Shown here: piece after piece, positions 20,066 through 32,199 of the stretch
Layout: each line of letters opens with the position of its first letter
Numbering within the stretch: the first letter of the stretch is position 1
Source of the DNA: Orthonyx spaldingii
Lineage: Eukaryota > Chordata > Aves > Passeriformes > Orthonychidae
NCBI GenBank assembly: GCA_013397795.1
Contig: VZTJ01000624.1
Coordinates: forward strand, 228,809-292,808
Direction: 5' to 3'
DNA: 64,000 bases
Notes under the pieces: model-generated
Database searches by the model: none
What the model was told of the DNA's origin: nothing
What the model saw: only the letters and a program-made list of their open reading frames with translations
Program-made: the position numbers and the translations under genes

Positions 20066-23000
20066 GGAATCATAGAATGCTTTAGTTTGAAAGGGACCTT
20101 AGATATCTTCTGGTCCCCCGGCACGTGCACTTCCCACTGAATGTCCCATCCAACCTCTGGGCAACCTCTTCCAGTGCCTCACCACCCTTGCAGTAAAGAA
20201 TTTCTTCCATATATCTAATTTAAATTTTTCTTCTTTCAATCTGAACTCTTTTTTCTTTGCTCTGTCACTACAGTTCCTGACAAAAGAGTCCCTCTCCATC
20301 TTCCCTGTAAGCTCCTTCAGATACTGGCAGGTTGCTATGAGGTCTCCACACAACCTTCTCATCTCGAGGCTGAATAGTCCCAACTTGCTCAGCCTGTCTT
20401 CACAGGGGAGATGCATTATAGACCTTATCAATGACATTGGCCCTCCTCTCTTGGCTCTCTGGACTTGCTGCAGCAGTTCCATGTTCCTCTTAAGTTGAGG
20501 ACTCCAGAGTTGGATGCAGTGCTCCAGGTGGGGTCTCAAAAGAGCAGAGCAGAGGAGCAGAATCCCCTCCCTTGCCCTGCTGGCCACACTGCTTTGGGTG
20601 CAGTCCAGGATTCCGTTGGCTTTCTGGGCTGGGAGCACTCACTGCTGGCTCACAGTGAGTTTTCCATCAGCCATCACTCCCAAGTTCTTTCCCACAGGCC
20701 TGCTCTCAATCACTTCTCCACCCAACCTGTGGGTGTGTCTGGGATTGCCCCAATGCAGGACCTTGCACTTGGCCTTGTTGAACTCCGTGAGGTTTGCATG
20801 GTTCCACCTCTCAAGCCTGTCCAGGTCCCTGTGGATGCCACCCCTTCCCTCCAGTGTGTCTTGACTGCCCCACACAGCTCATTGTCATCAACAAATTTGC
20901 TGAGGGTGCCCTCAATCCCGCTGTCCATGTCACTGACAAAGGTGTGGAACAGTACTGACCCCAGGACTGACCCCTGAGGGACACCACTCATCACTGATAT
21001 CTATGTGAACAATGAGCTGTTGACCACAATTCTTTGTGTGTGGCCATATAGCCAGTTCTTTGTCCAGAGTGGTCCATCCATCAAATCCATGTTTCTCCAA
21101 TATGATGACAAGGATGGCATGCAGGACTGTGTAGAACCTTTGCACTGATCCAGGTAGTTGATGTGAGTTGCTCTGTCTCTGTTCACCAAAGCTGTAGCCC
21201 GTCATGGAAGATCACCAAATTTGTCAGGCATGGATTGCCTTTAGTAAAGCTACATTGGCTGTTCCCAATCACTTCTTTTATTTTTTTGATACATCTTAGC
21301 ACAGTTTCCAAGAGAATGTCCTCCATAATTTTGCCTGACACAGAGGTGAGACTGACTGGTTTGTAGTACTCTGGGTCTTCCCCTTTTCCCTTTTTAAGAT
21401 GGGGGTTATATTTCCCTTTTTCCAGTTATTGGAAACTTCACCTGACTGACAGAATTTTTCAAAAATGGTGGAGAGTAGCTTGGCAATGTCATCTGATGGT
21501 TTTCTCAAGACCCATGGATGAATCTCATTGGACTTGTGCACATTCAACCTCCTTAGGTGGTCTTGAACCTGATCCTCTCCTACAGTGTCTGAAAGGTTTT
21601 TCTTCCAGTGCCTGCATTTGCCTTACTCAACTTAAGTAATGTGGCTGAAGCACTTACCATTGATTACTGAGGCACAGAAGGCATTGAGAACTTCAGTCTT
21701 TTCCATATTCAGAGTTGCCATGTCTCTTGTTTCCTTCCAGCATGGGCCCCCATTATCCCTAGTCTTTCTTTTGTTTGCAAGATACCTACAGAAGCCCTTC
21801 CTGTTGTCATACCTGGCCAGATTCAATTCTAGCTGGGCCTTAGCTTTCCTCACCTTATCCTTAGCTTGCAATACAATTTCCCTTTGTTTCTCTCAGGGCA
21901 CCTGTCCTATTTCCACCTTCTGGAAGTTTCTTTTTTTGTTCTGAGTTTGCTCAACAGCTCCTTATGCATTCATGCGGTCCTGCTGGCATTTTTTGCCTGA
22001 TTTCCTGGTCAGGATGCATTGTTCCTGAGCTTAGAGGAGGTGATCCTTAAAGATTAGCCAACATTCTTGGGCCCCTCTGCCCTCCAGGTCTCTGTTCCAT
22101 GGGACTCTACTGATTAGGTCCTTAAAGAGGCCAAAATCTGCTCTCCTGAAATTCAGGGCAGTGAGCTTGCTGCATGACCTCTTCACTGACATGAGGATCT
22201 AGAACTCTACCATGTGGTCTCTACCACTGCAGCCAAGGTTGCATTGGAACAGTGCCTTCCCACCAGCTCTTTCCTGTTGCTGAGCACGAAATTCAGAATT
22301 GCACCGTTCTGTGTTGGCTCCTCTGTCACTTCTACGGGGAAGTTGTCATCGACACACTCCAGGAACTTCCTAGATTGCTTATGCCCTTCTGTGTTTTCCT
22401 CCAACAGATATTGGGATTGTTGAAGACCCCCATAAGGACCTGGGGTTTTGGGAACATGAGACTGCTCCTATCTGCCTATAGAGGGCTTTATCCACACTAA
22501 CCTCCTGATTGGGTGGCCTGTAGCAGAACCCCCACTATGACATCCTCTGTCCCTGTACTCCATTTAATCTTGGCCTACAAGCTTCTGGTTGGCTCCTCAT
22601 CCACCCCTAGGCAGAGTTCCATGCTCTCCCAGCCAGTCATTGATATAGAGGGTTATGCCCCCTCCTCGTCTTCCTGGTCTCTCTTTCCTAAAAAGCCTAT
22701 AACCTTGACAATACTCTAGTCATAGGAACCATCCCACCATGTCACTGTGATACCAGTGGTATCATATCCACACAGGCATGCACATGTCTCTAATTCTTCT
22801 TGTTCCCTATGCTACATTTGTTTGAGTAGGGACATCTAAGCCAGGACCTGTATAATGCTGACTCACTGGCTGAAGCAGCTGAAATACTTTGAACTGCTCC
22901 TGACATCCATACTGATAGGATTGGGATGGATAGGTGCCCCCATCCCCCAACAAATCTAGTTTAAAGCCCCCTTTGTCAGCCTGGAGATTCCCTGGCAAAA

Positions 23001-23130
23001 GATGCTTTTCCCTTTCTTTGCCAGGTAGACACCATAAGCCCCTGGAAGACCAGTCTTCCCAAAGCAAGTCCCATGATCTGAGTAACCAAAACCCTGACTA
23101 CAGCACCATCCCTCTAACTGTTTCTTAATA
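20066..23130 (-). mobile_element. CR1 LINE retrotransposon, long decayed copy
   Basis: About 3.07 kb in minus orientation. The 3' end is at the left, with the hallmark AATCATAGAATG followed by TTTGAAAGGGACCTTAGA. ORF2-derived sequence occupies 20099-22850, and 5' CR1 sequence continues to about 23130, where the copy is 5'-truncated (full-length elements are about 4.5 kb). Such long copies are a minority among bird CR1s. It has stops and frameshifts and is judged inactive. Confidence 0.92.
20099..22850 (-). pseudogene. CR1 ORF2 remnant: AP endonuclease and reverse transcriptase
   Basis: In life ORF2 nicks target DNA and reverse-transcribes CR1 RNA. On the minus strand the endonuclease part starts near 22850 (LKCLYTNACSIGNKQEELE), passes GITVTWWDGSYD, then a stop, and reaches HKQSRKFLECVDDNFPVEV at about 22390-22330. 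The RT part includes VRKAKAQLELNLARYDNRKG (about 21850), EIHPWVLRKPSDDIAKLL (about 21530), SGVPQGSVLG (about 20985) and FVDDN, the degenerate form of the catalytic FADD box, at about 20890. The C-terminal part includes RPHLEHCIQLWSPQLKRNME and ends near 20099. The fragments fall in different frames, showing several indels plus stop codons. Confidence 0.9.
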
Positions 23131-23134
23131 TGCC

Positions 23135-26100
23135 AGATTTGGCTAGCCATGGTATTGGATAAGTTGAAGACAAAGAATAAAATATCTGTTTATCACTTGA
23201 GCGACTTCAGTTTATCAGACAGCAGGTATAAAAGCAAATAATATGTAGCATTTTTTCAGGCAACATATAATTATTAACTCTGCGGTGCTCACTGTCACAA
23301 GTTTTAATGGGTAAATAGATTGCCTACGGAATAAAATCAGTGTTGGCCTCTAGAAGGCTCTGTCAGGGATGGGTCACTCTGTATGCATCTTGTTTTCTTA
23401 TGCTTTTGCTAGAGACTGGATAAAAGTATCTTGTCAGATGTGATGTAGATCTTGATCAGGACTCAGTCTTGTCTCATTGAATGGCACAGAATTTCATTCT
23501 ACTGACTTCACTCTCAGGATGATTGAGTCCTTGCTATTTCTAGCCTTTGTCCTCCTTTTTAAAATAAAGTTTTGACTCATTTGTTCAGATGTGAAGGTAC
23601 TTGACATCCCTTGCTTTTATTTCATCGGAGGTGATGGTTCTTGACACCTCCTTGAAGTTCTCCTCCTTGAAAGACTGAGATCCCTTTTTTTCAGCTCATA
23701 TAATACCAGTTTGTTTGTTCCCAATAAACCGTACAAAGGTCAACAGAGATTAAACATTTTGTTTGAAACTAAATTTAATATTTCTGTGTAGTAGAATATG
23801 TCTAAATCTTTTCAACTGATTTATAATGTTGTAACATTTTAAACAACCATCTTAATAAGTATTTGAATATTTTTAAAGCTGGATTTATCTATATCTATAT
23901 CACCTGTATAATGTACCATTCTCATCTACTATCCCTGAAACTGTCATTTGCATTCTCCAAGTAAAAAAGAATTTGACATTCAGGATTTGCTATAACCTCC
24001 CCTTTTGCAAACTCTGAACTACTGTGTTACTTTTATTTCTAATGATTGATAAAAGCTGTAGGTAACATTATTTTGCTGACTTCCCCCTTTGATTTTTGTT
24101 TGCAGTCAAATGGTACTGGATTTTCTAGAACACTTATTATATGGTCAGTTACTTTTATTTCATGTCACATCATGTATTAAGAGTTGCATGCAGCTCTTTC
24201 AAACTACAGAGCCTTGTCTACCTTGTATGTATTTTTCAATTCCTACATTGTATATAATTTATTAATGACTCTGCTCTTTGTATGCACAGAATGTACCCTC
24301 AGTGAAGGTCATTCCTAAGGAAACCGTATTTCAAAAACCTTGATAAGGGCAACGCCTCCTTCTTATCATTCAGGATTTTGTCCAAATATATTAACTTAGG
24401 CATGAACCAAATTGGCATAACCTGATAGGATTCTGAAAATAGAAAAGTTGGGACGGGTTCTGACACAAAAAAAAAAAAGGGAAAAAAACCCCCCTCTATT
24501 GCTCCAAGACAAAGAAATGATAAATGATTGGATTAAAAACAATTCAGAGAAGAGTGAAAGCCAGGATGTGGGATCTGATCTCTTGACCATCATGCTATAC
24601 TACTTCCAGCCTGGAATTTTTCTGTGCTAACTACAAAAATATGTTCTCATGCACTGCAGCAATAAAACATTAGGACAAGTGACAATTTCAAATGAAAACT
24701 GCATTTTCACTCCTATACCTTGTGGAGAAAAAAGAAAACCTATATAATTGTGACATTTAGAACTAGTAAAATATTTACAAGTGGTCACTATCACTATGAA
24801 CTACACTCTTTACAGATATATTAAGAACAGTTCGGAGGTATTGATGTGAGTTTTTGTTTATTCTACTGAACTCAGCCTTTTGAATAGATTGCTTTTTAAT
24901 AGGCAGGATAATGGCATTTTCTCCTCATCCTGTGTGCTCGTGATAGAGGTGGATATAGTCTCCATGTACATAAGGAACCTAGGCAGAAATGCAGTATCAA
25001 CACACATGTCCTGATGTAATGAAAATGAGAAGACAACTAACCTAGAAGCAGGGACAGAATTCCTTCGGTCTCCCATTTCTACATAAGCTTTTGACCAAAA
25101 TTTGTCTTTGTACCCTGGTTCAGTGTTTGCATTATTCTCTCCATGACTTTTCAATCACTGGTCAGCCTTCGTAAAGAAGCATTTATTTTATAGTAACACC
25201 AAAGCAGTAGAGAAAAGGGATTATGGCATACTCAGCACTCTTAAAGTACAACATTTTACCTAATAACATGTCTCTATAGCAGGCAATTTCCTCTAATCCC
25301 AAGTCATGTTATGTCTCAATATGATTTTTTTTTTTTAAAGCTATTCCTTCTTTTCTCAAAAAACACCATTGTCCTGTTTTTGGTCTTTTGGGTTTTGACA
25401 CATCTGGAATTATTTTGTGGTTATCTGGAGAAAACATAAAATATTCAAAACAAACAATTTAGATAATGTCTTTTACCTGTTATTAAATTTATGTCACAAA
25501 ATAAGTTCTCTGATGAAATTGCTTCCTTTGCTCTTCTTTTTTATTAATATTTCTAAACCAATATGATCACAGAACAAAGGTGTCACTGACCTGACACATA
25601 TTCTTGACTAATTATTGCAGGCTTTCTACTTTTGAATTCAATTATAATACAAAATTAAAGCTGTTGACTAATACCTGCCCCTTCTCTTGGAGTTGCAGTC
25701 CCTAACAGAAGCTGTATAAGTACATACTGAAGAACTGGTCCAGCATCTGACTCATAGATATAGATGGTAGAAATGTTATCTCCATAAATTCTTTTTTTCT
25801 TCATTGCTTAATATTTTACTTTTCAAGTCCTCTCATTATCAAAATCTTTCATGAGCCTGGAGTTTCTGATTTTTCCTCTCCTCTGCTGAGAAGAAAAATA
25901 TTCTTGAATAATTCTTTGAAAGAAATTGCACATTTCTTAGAAAATATGTAGAGAATGTCATGACAAGGCAATAGCTTCAAAGAAAAATACAAAGAGAATG
26001 TCTATGCTGGTTTTTTGGTTTAAATCTATCAAGGCGTTCGTGATTCTAACCCATTTTGAGTGTCGCTGAGATTTGTTTATTCAGTATTTTCCAAAAAGAC
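23135..26100. other. AT-rich non-coding interval
   Basis: No gene, RNA gene or clear repeat is recognised. Homopolymer A and T runs occur (24467-24478, 25326-25337). Confidence 0.5.
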
Positions 26101-26184
26101 CTAAGTGCATCTTTGTGTCTACTTATGGTGAAATACCACTAACTCCACCCATTCACAATCAAGCCCCAAGTGAATAAAACAGTG

Positions 26185-26460
26185 GGAAGAGTAATTATAT
26201 CACAGGAGCCACACTTTATTAATCAGTAATATTTATGACTCTAAGTCAGTGCTGCAAATTTTTATTCACCCACTTGCCCTGTGCAGGAGTTTTTTTTTGA
26301 CAACATTATAAAACACCACTAGATTTTTTTATTAGCATTAATCACAATGGGAAAGGGCAGTCAGGTGCAGTAAATTTTAGTGACAGCTGTGTGAAGCAGG
26401 GTTAAGATGAGTACTATTCAAACATTACTTGCAAAATAATTTTCTCAATTATTTTTCTCT
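26185..26460. promoter_or_regulatory. Candidate enhancer B: homeodomain and SOX-type cores
   Basis: The sequence contains GTAATTATATCAC, CTTTATTAATCAGTAATATT, ATTAGCATTAATCACAATGGG (homeodomain cores beside an ACAATGG SOX-type site) and a CAGGTG E-box. The clustering suggests a developmental enhancer. Conservation is untested. Confidence 0.3.
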
Positions 26461-26850
26461 GCCTTATAATGAATACATTATTTGTGTAGGTATTGTCTGG
26501 TTCCCCTACAGAGAAGATCAGCTAATGTTCTACTTAACTACTTGTGTTATTTTTCTTATCAAATAAACTGATTATTCAGTATTAATTTTCTGTTAGTTTG
26601 AATACCAGATTTTGAATCTATGATATGCTACAGAGACGTGGATGAAAGGATGTGGTGCTTTCTCCATATGCTGCCAGCAAAGCAGTTTCGGATGACTACA
26701 GTAAATGCTAGTGAAATTCAGGAGTGTCTAACACCAGCCCTGTCACAACCTGACAGGGAGACTGCTTAGTCTTTCTGGCTTTCCTGAGCTTGCTGCATGG
26801 TTCCTCTTGTGTTCTGCAAAATACGGTGAAGAGACAGGGTTTTTTTAAAA

Positions 26851-26873
26851 TTTATTTATTTATTTATTTATTA
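26851..26873 (+). repeat. TTTA microsatellite
   Basis: About six tandem TTTA units. Confidence 0.85.
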
Positions 26874-27455
26874 TTTTCCTAGGTCCCAGCCTGGTTCCTC
26901 TGAAAAGATACCTCAGTGTAAATCTAGGAGTCTTCTCTTGTCTTGTCCCAACATTTCAGTTTTAACTGACTCCCCTTGACTCCTCTCCTGGATGATTTTG
27001 ATAAGATATGCTACTTTAGGTTGGCTAATGCATAATGAGAGGTAAACCTTGTCGCTGGAGACTCATGAAAATTGTAGAACTGCAGCATTACTAGAGGCAA
27101 CTGTTTTCTGACTTCTAACTTTTTAAGAATATGGTCCAAATATGGGTTTGAGCATAGTTTAGCCTAATAATTTTTAGATGTGCCACTGATGCGTATTTTT
27201 ATTCCTAATTTTGGATTCCGTTCTTACCTTTCTGATTTTCAGTACTAGGCTGAGGAGGTAGAGGCAGTCAGTTCCCAAAAAGTGGTAGTGAAATCACTTG
27301 ATTAAAGAACTATAGGAATGTTTCTCAGGGAAACAAAATATGCAATGGGAATAATTTCTGTGGTGAACAATAGCTTTAATACAAGTTAACATGGGTTACC
27401 TGCATTTAAATTTTTCATTTAGAAGAAATCCCTACTTAACTGCCAGATTAGTTTC

Positions 27456-27510
27456 CCTGCCCTTCCCCTTTCTTTCTCCTGTCCCTTGTCCTTCCCCTTC
27501 TCTCTTTTAT
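27456..27510 (+). repeat. Polypyrimidine tract
   Basis: About 55 bases of C/T almost without purines (CCCTTCCCCTTTCTTTCTCC and onwards) in the gene desert, not linked to a visible exon. Confidence 0.7.
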
Positions 27511-28564
27511 ACCAATGACACAGTGCAGTATGACCATGAGTGAGGTCTCAGTGTGCTCTCTCTCTGGTGGCTGGGCAGCTCCTGAAGCACGGTCAAAGCT
27601 CTGTGATTCACCCTCTTGGGGGACTGGCAGCTGCACTGCCCATGGTGTGATTCGTTCTGTTGGCATTGCTCATGTGGCTACATAACATAAGTAATATAGA
27701 GAGAGTCTCTGTAGTATAATGGTGTCTTTTAGAACAGATGAGTTGATCCTAGACAGACAGATTGGACAGTAACTTTCCAGTCAACAGCTTGCTTTTCTAC
27801 TGATATTTCTCCCTTTCCTTCAACATGCCTGAACCTCAGCCACTTATGATACAATTTATTAGCACTCTGGCAAATTGCTGGTGTGAATTAATATTGTTGA
27901 ACTTAAATTCTTTTACAGACATTGATGAAATCTACTGCAAAGTTTGTCCGGTATGTTTCAAACGGAGGATCCATATTGTGAGTCATGTTAAAATCTCTTT
28001 TACTTACATAAATCTTTCAAACCCAAACCCTTCATTACTATTTTGTTGCCCTTGCTAACTTATATGAAAACAAATGCACAGATAAGTGAAAAAATCCTCT
28101 ATGACAGAAAAAGTGAGACATTGACTTTTAAAACTGCAAGAATTAAAGAGGAGGGATATAAAGCAGCTCTGATCACAGCCCAACACTACAGGTGATGTAT
28201 TGCTTGAGGCAAGATGAATGCTTCAACAAGCAGAGAAATTGTAAGGTCTTTGAGAAGAGAATCTCACCTTCCAGATTCTCACCTTCATTTTTCAGTGTAT
28301 GTTACTGTTACTGTAGTTTTACTGTACTTTATAGCATTTGCAAGAGACTGAAATGAATTCAGTGTGCAAGGAACACATTACATTCAAGAGCAGTAGATCA
28401 GGATCCTATTTAAAGCTCTGTTGCTTGCCAGCCACAATACAGTGACTGTTTGAAAGTTAGATGCTCATGGTTAGTCTACACTTGGATTTTTCACATCTGC
28501 TCCACGTCACAAAGGCATTCTACCTCTGGTTGCACCTGAGTATCCCCACTAAAATCACTGTGAC

Positions 28565-28760
28565 AGTCACATGTGTGTAATTGAGAGTAGAATTTGGCCC
28601 CCTGTGTTGAAGTTGCTCCTTTGAAAGCTGTTCCACCTCCTTTGGCTTAATCCTACCCCATTAAGGGAATGTAATCCCACTCTTGTATAAGTGTAATGTG
28701 ACTCGAGTTTCAGCCTGATAACTGGAGGGGGGAACCCGGAGGTAGTGTAGCTTAAATTCA
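28565..28760. repeat. Possible ancient interspersed repeat remnant
   Basis: GAATTTGGCCCC at the left end and the general layout of the next 190 bases recall old amniote repeats. The match is by memory and weak. Confidence 0.25.
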
Positions 28761-29035
28761 AAGCCTCATTATAGGTTTCTCCTGTGGAAATTACATGAAC
28801 AGTTGAGTCAGATAAAGAGCACGTTCTCATTTTTCTTTCACGTATCCCTCTCATGCTCTTTCAAATCCAGCAGAGGGACTGAGTATCAACACACCATGCA
28901 CATTTTCTTTCTGTGTACTTTAAATAGTTTTGTTTTTTTTTTTATTTTAGAAAGAAAGAATAATTTTAGGGAAAAGATGAGATCTTCAAAAATAGAGCAA
29001 GAATACCAAAAAAGAAAAACTGAATAATTCAAAAA

Positions 29036-29670
29036 TCATTAATTAAAAGGTTGGAAGGGACCTCTGGGAACCTTGTTCAACCTTATATTGAATGTAAAAC
29101 TTTAGACAAAGTTTTCTAGGACCTTGTTAAGCCATGTATTCAGCACTTCATATATGGGAATTTCCACCACTTCTTTGGGTAATGTTCAGTTGTTCTCACA
29201 GTGAGGAATATTTTTCTTACATCCAAAGAGAATTTCTTATGAAGCAAGTTGTTCTCGTTGTCTTCTCTTGTTGCCGCACTCCCTTGTAAAGAGAGTACCT
29301 TCTCTTTCTTCCTAAATATACACAAGGTGTTGGTAGAGTGTGATTAAGTTCCTCCTGAGCCTCCTACTTTGAATAAATTCAATTCCATCAATATTTCTTC
29401 ATATGTGAAGTTCTCCAGTATTGTAAGCATTTTGGTGGCCTTCCACTGGACCTTCTCAATTTTTTTGACAATTCTCCTGAACCTGGGGATGAAAGCTGAA
29501 CATTTTTCCAGATGTGGCCTAAAAAGTGCTGAGAAGAATGGAAAAATAATATTATTTCATCTGTTACTTCTGTTGCTGATGCACCAGAGGATGCTGCTGG
29601 CCTTCACTGCTGCCAAGCTTAGGGTATTTGCAGTCTCACAGCTATTAGTTGGGAGACTAATTTTCTAGTC
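29036..29670 (-). mobile_element. CR1 LINE fragment, diverged
   Basis: Starts with AAAGGTTGGAAGGGACCTCTGG, the reverse complement of a CR1 3' end. It continues through bird CR1 landmarks such as TGGTGGCCTTCCACTGGACC and CTGGCCTTCACTGCTGCC. Orientation is minus. The copy is only the 3' part of an element. Confidence 0.85.
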
Positions 29671-29679
29671 CTATTTTAT

Positions 29680-32110
29680 CTATTTTTGAAAAAATGCAAG
29701 CCATGTAATCTGTTTGCCATAACAGCCATGACACCAGGTTTTAATTTGTTGAGATGAACACCTAATTAGGTGTTTGGTTCTGGTTGAGAAAATGAATTCC
29801 TTTTGTTCAACCTTGCTTAAAATAAGATTATTGAAAAAGGTAAAGAATGTTTAACCTGTAAGGGGTTTAACTTTCATGTGATATAGATGCCTAAGTCATT
29901 TTGCTACTGAAGGATGACCAGAATTAAAACAGGATGCATGTGTATGAATTCAAACTGGCTGATTCAGACCACGAAAACGTAGTGAAGTCTGCATCATGAT
30001 GGATGGGTTTCCTTATGCACCCGCTTTTTTGCAACTGAAAATTAACCCCTACTGTTTATTTTGGTATACAGATTGTTTGCAAGCAAATAATTTGATAGAA
30101 TATTTAAGGCAAAATACACCTGGGCTGATGCCTGGAAAATCTTCTTGAAGTGGCAGTGAACCCATAATTAGAGTATACATGAATGAATAGAACGAAGGTA
30201 CAGCAGAAAAGTATGAATATGCATTGGACTGCAAAAAGTTTTAAATATTCCTTCATGATGAGAGTGCATGATGGAGAGCAGATCCTGCATGGTTCAGAGG
30301 CAGAAACTCGGATGTCACCCCACCTTCTTTCCTCTTGGTTTTCCCAGTTGGCCCCCTTGCAAACAGCCATTTTGTTGGTGAATCAGACGTAGTTCAGCAT
30401 TATGCCAATTACTGAATTTGTTTATCATCCATTTACTACAGAAATTGCTCTTACCTGCTGTGAACCACCAAGCTGTTAAGGCTTGGGGGGGAACTTTTGA
30501 TGTCTTTTTCTTCTTTTTTTCTTTTACTAAATCCTCTTCAATTAGTTTCTGGTCAAGGTGAGAGTTGAGAATCAGAGAATCTCAGTTATACTTTTGTCAT
30601 GTTTTTTCTTTCCTGAGTCTAATGTGAATGAAAGAAAAATAAACATATTTGTAAGAGAAGTTAGCCAAACAACCATCCTTTTTAGAAAAAGTATGCCCAG
30701 ACTATTTGCTGGTTTCAGTGTTGCACCGTAGGTGGTTAGGGCTTCCGGTTTTTTTATTGTGGTTTTGGTTTTTTTTTGGGTTTTTTTTTTGTTTTGTTTT
30801 GTTTAATATATTTTAGTTTTATTAGATTAGGTGTTTATGTTCTTCACCTCTTTTTATTTTTTTAATTTTGAAAAAAATATTTCCTTCATTTCACAAACTG
30901 CCGTAAAGAACTTGTGTAAAGATGAGATTATAACAGGTTTTCATAGCAAAGAATCAAGCCATGAAAGAAAAGCAAATTCTGTATTTGCATAGATTTGAAG
31001 GTATTTCTTCCTTTGATTTCTTTGGTTTCTCTTTTCCCTTTTTTTTTAAGGACTTTATATCTATCTTACCTGGTTAATTCTTTTTTTTTTTTTGAAGGAG
31101 GAATTTATATATCTGGGAAATTTGCTCAGAGTGTTGCATTTAACCCTTGCACAAGGCCAAAAGCACCCTGGTCTTGTGATGTTCTTTTGCTTGAAATGGA
31201 ATTTCACTCAAGGCTTCAGCAATTGTGTGTGAGGGACAGTACCTCAGTGGTGGCAGAGGCAGAGTCTGCAAAATGACCCAAGCCCTGGGCTGGAGAATCC
31301 ACTTTTTCTATTAGATTTACCCTGACCCAGTTAAAAAACTGGTGTTCATTTCAGTCTCTCTGCACAGCAGAACGTGCTAACTTTATTTTAAAGACTGGCA
31401 TGTTCACCATTACTTGATTATCAAAGGACTATCAGCCCAATTTTAATATATTCTCTGTTTAAAATGCTGTCCATTAGAACTATAAAGTGCAGCACTTGAA
31501 TAGAAGTTTTAGGAACTTCAGGGGTGGACTTGCACTAATCTTACAGCAATACCATGTCTGGCAAGATTCAAAGTTTTTTCTTAAACCACAACTGCTTTAT
31601 ACTATTTCTCCAGAGCATTTATCATTCAGCTAGTCAATAGTCCTAAAAGCTGTTAGTTTCATGTGGCTGTAGTTAAAAACCCAACAAAACAAAACATGTG
31701 ATATGAACATTGCTTAATGATTCAGAAACTAGAAGATGAACAGAAAGAAACTAATTGTATGAATGGTTTTTAAGGGTAAGTAACAGCTTGAGACACTTAA
31801 CTTCACCTTGTTCATCAAAAAGTTTCTATTAGCAAATAGTGTATGTAGTTTTTTCCCAAATGTAGCAAAACTGACAGATTCTTTTGCAAGAGTTCATCTT
31901 TGCGAATCTTATGCGTTCCAGGGAAAACCACAGGACCAGAAAACGCAGAGGAAAAGATAGCTCTATGTAACTTTGAAAGTCGAATGAAGTCATGAAACAT
32001 CACAGGATAGATGAAAATAAAGAATTTTGCCACTGGCTCTCAAGAAGGGCTGATTTTTTCCTTCCAAAAGGCAAACAGCCTTCTGTCTTCTGATTGCTCT
32101 ACTGTGTCCC
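29680..32110. other. AT-rich non-coding interval
   Basis: No gene is recognised. A G/T-rich low-complexity tract lies at 30748-30805 and T runs at about 31045 and 31081. Confidence 0.5.
30748..30805 (+). repeat. G/T-rich low-complexity tract
   Basis: Runs of T broken by G, GG or GGG and TTTTG units. Confidence 0.8.
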
Positions 32111-32117
32111 CAGGCAG

Positions 32118-32178
32118 GAGACAATCCTTAGGGCATTCATTGTCTCCTACTGTTCAAATGTATGTTCTGAACAGTAGG
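32118..32178 (+). other. Two adjoining perfect hairpins
   Basis: GAGACAAT (32118-32125) pairs with ATTGTCTC (32139-32146). Next to it, CCTACTGTTCA (32146-32156) pairs with TGAACAGTAGG (32168-32178). Stems are 8 and 11 bp with loops of 13 and 11 bases. A structured RNA is possible but not shown. Confidence 0.5.
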
Positions 32179-32199
32179 AAACTCACTCATTTCCAATGC

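Noticed and set aside
20465..20977. 170-codon plus-strand ORF
   Set aside because: It is antisense to the CR1 ORF2 remnant on the minus strand.
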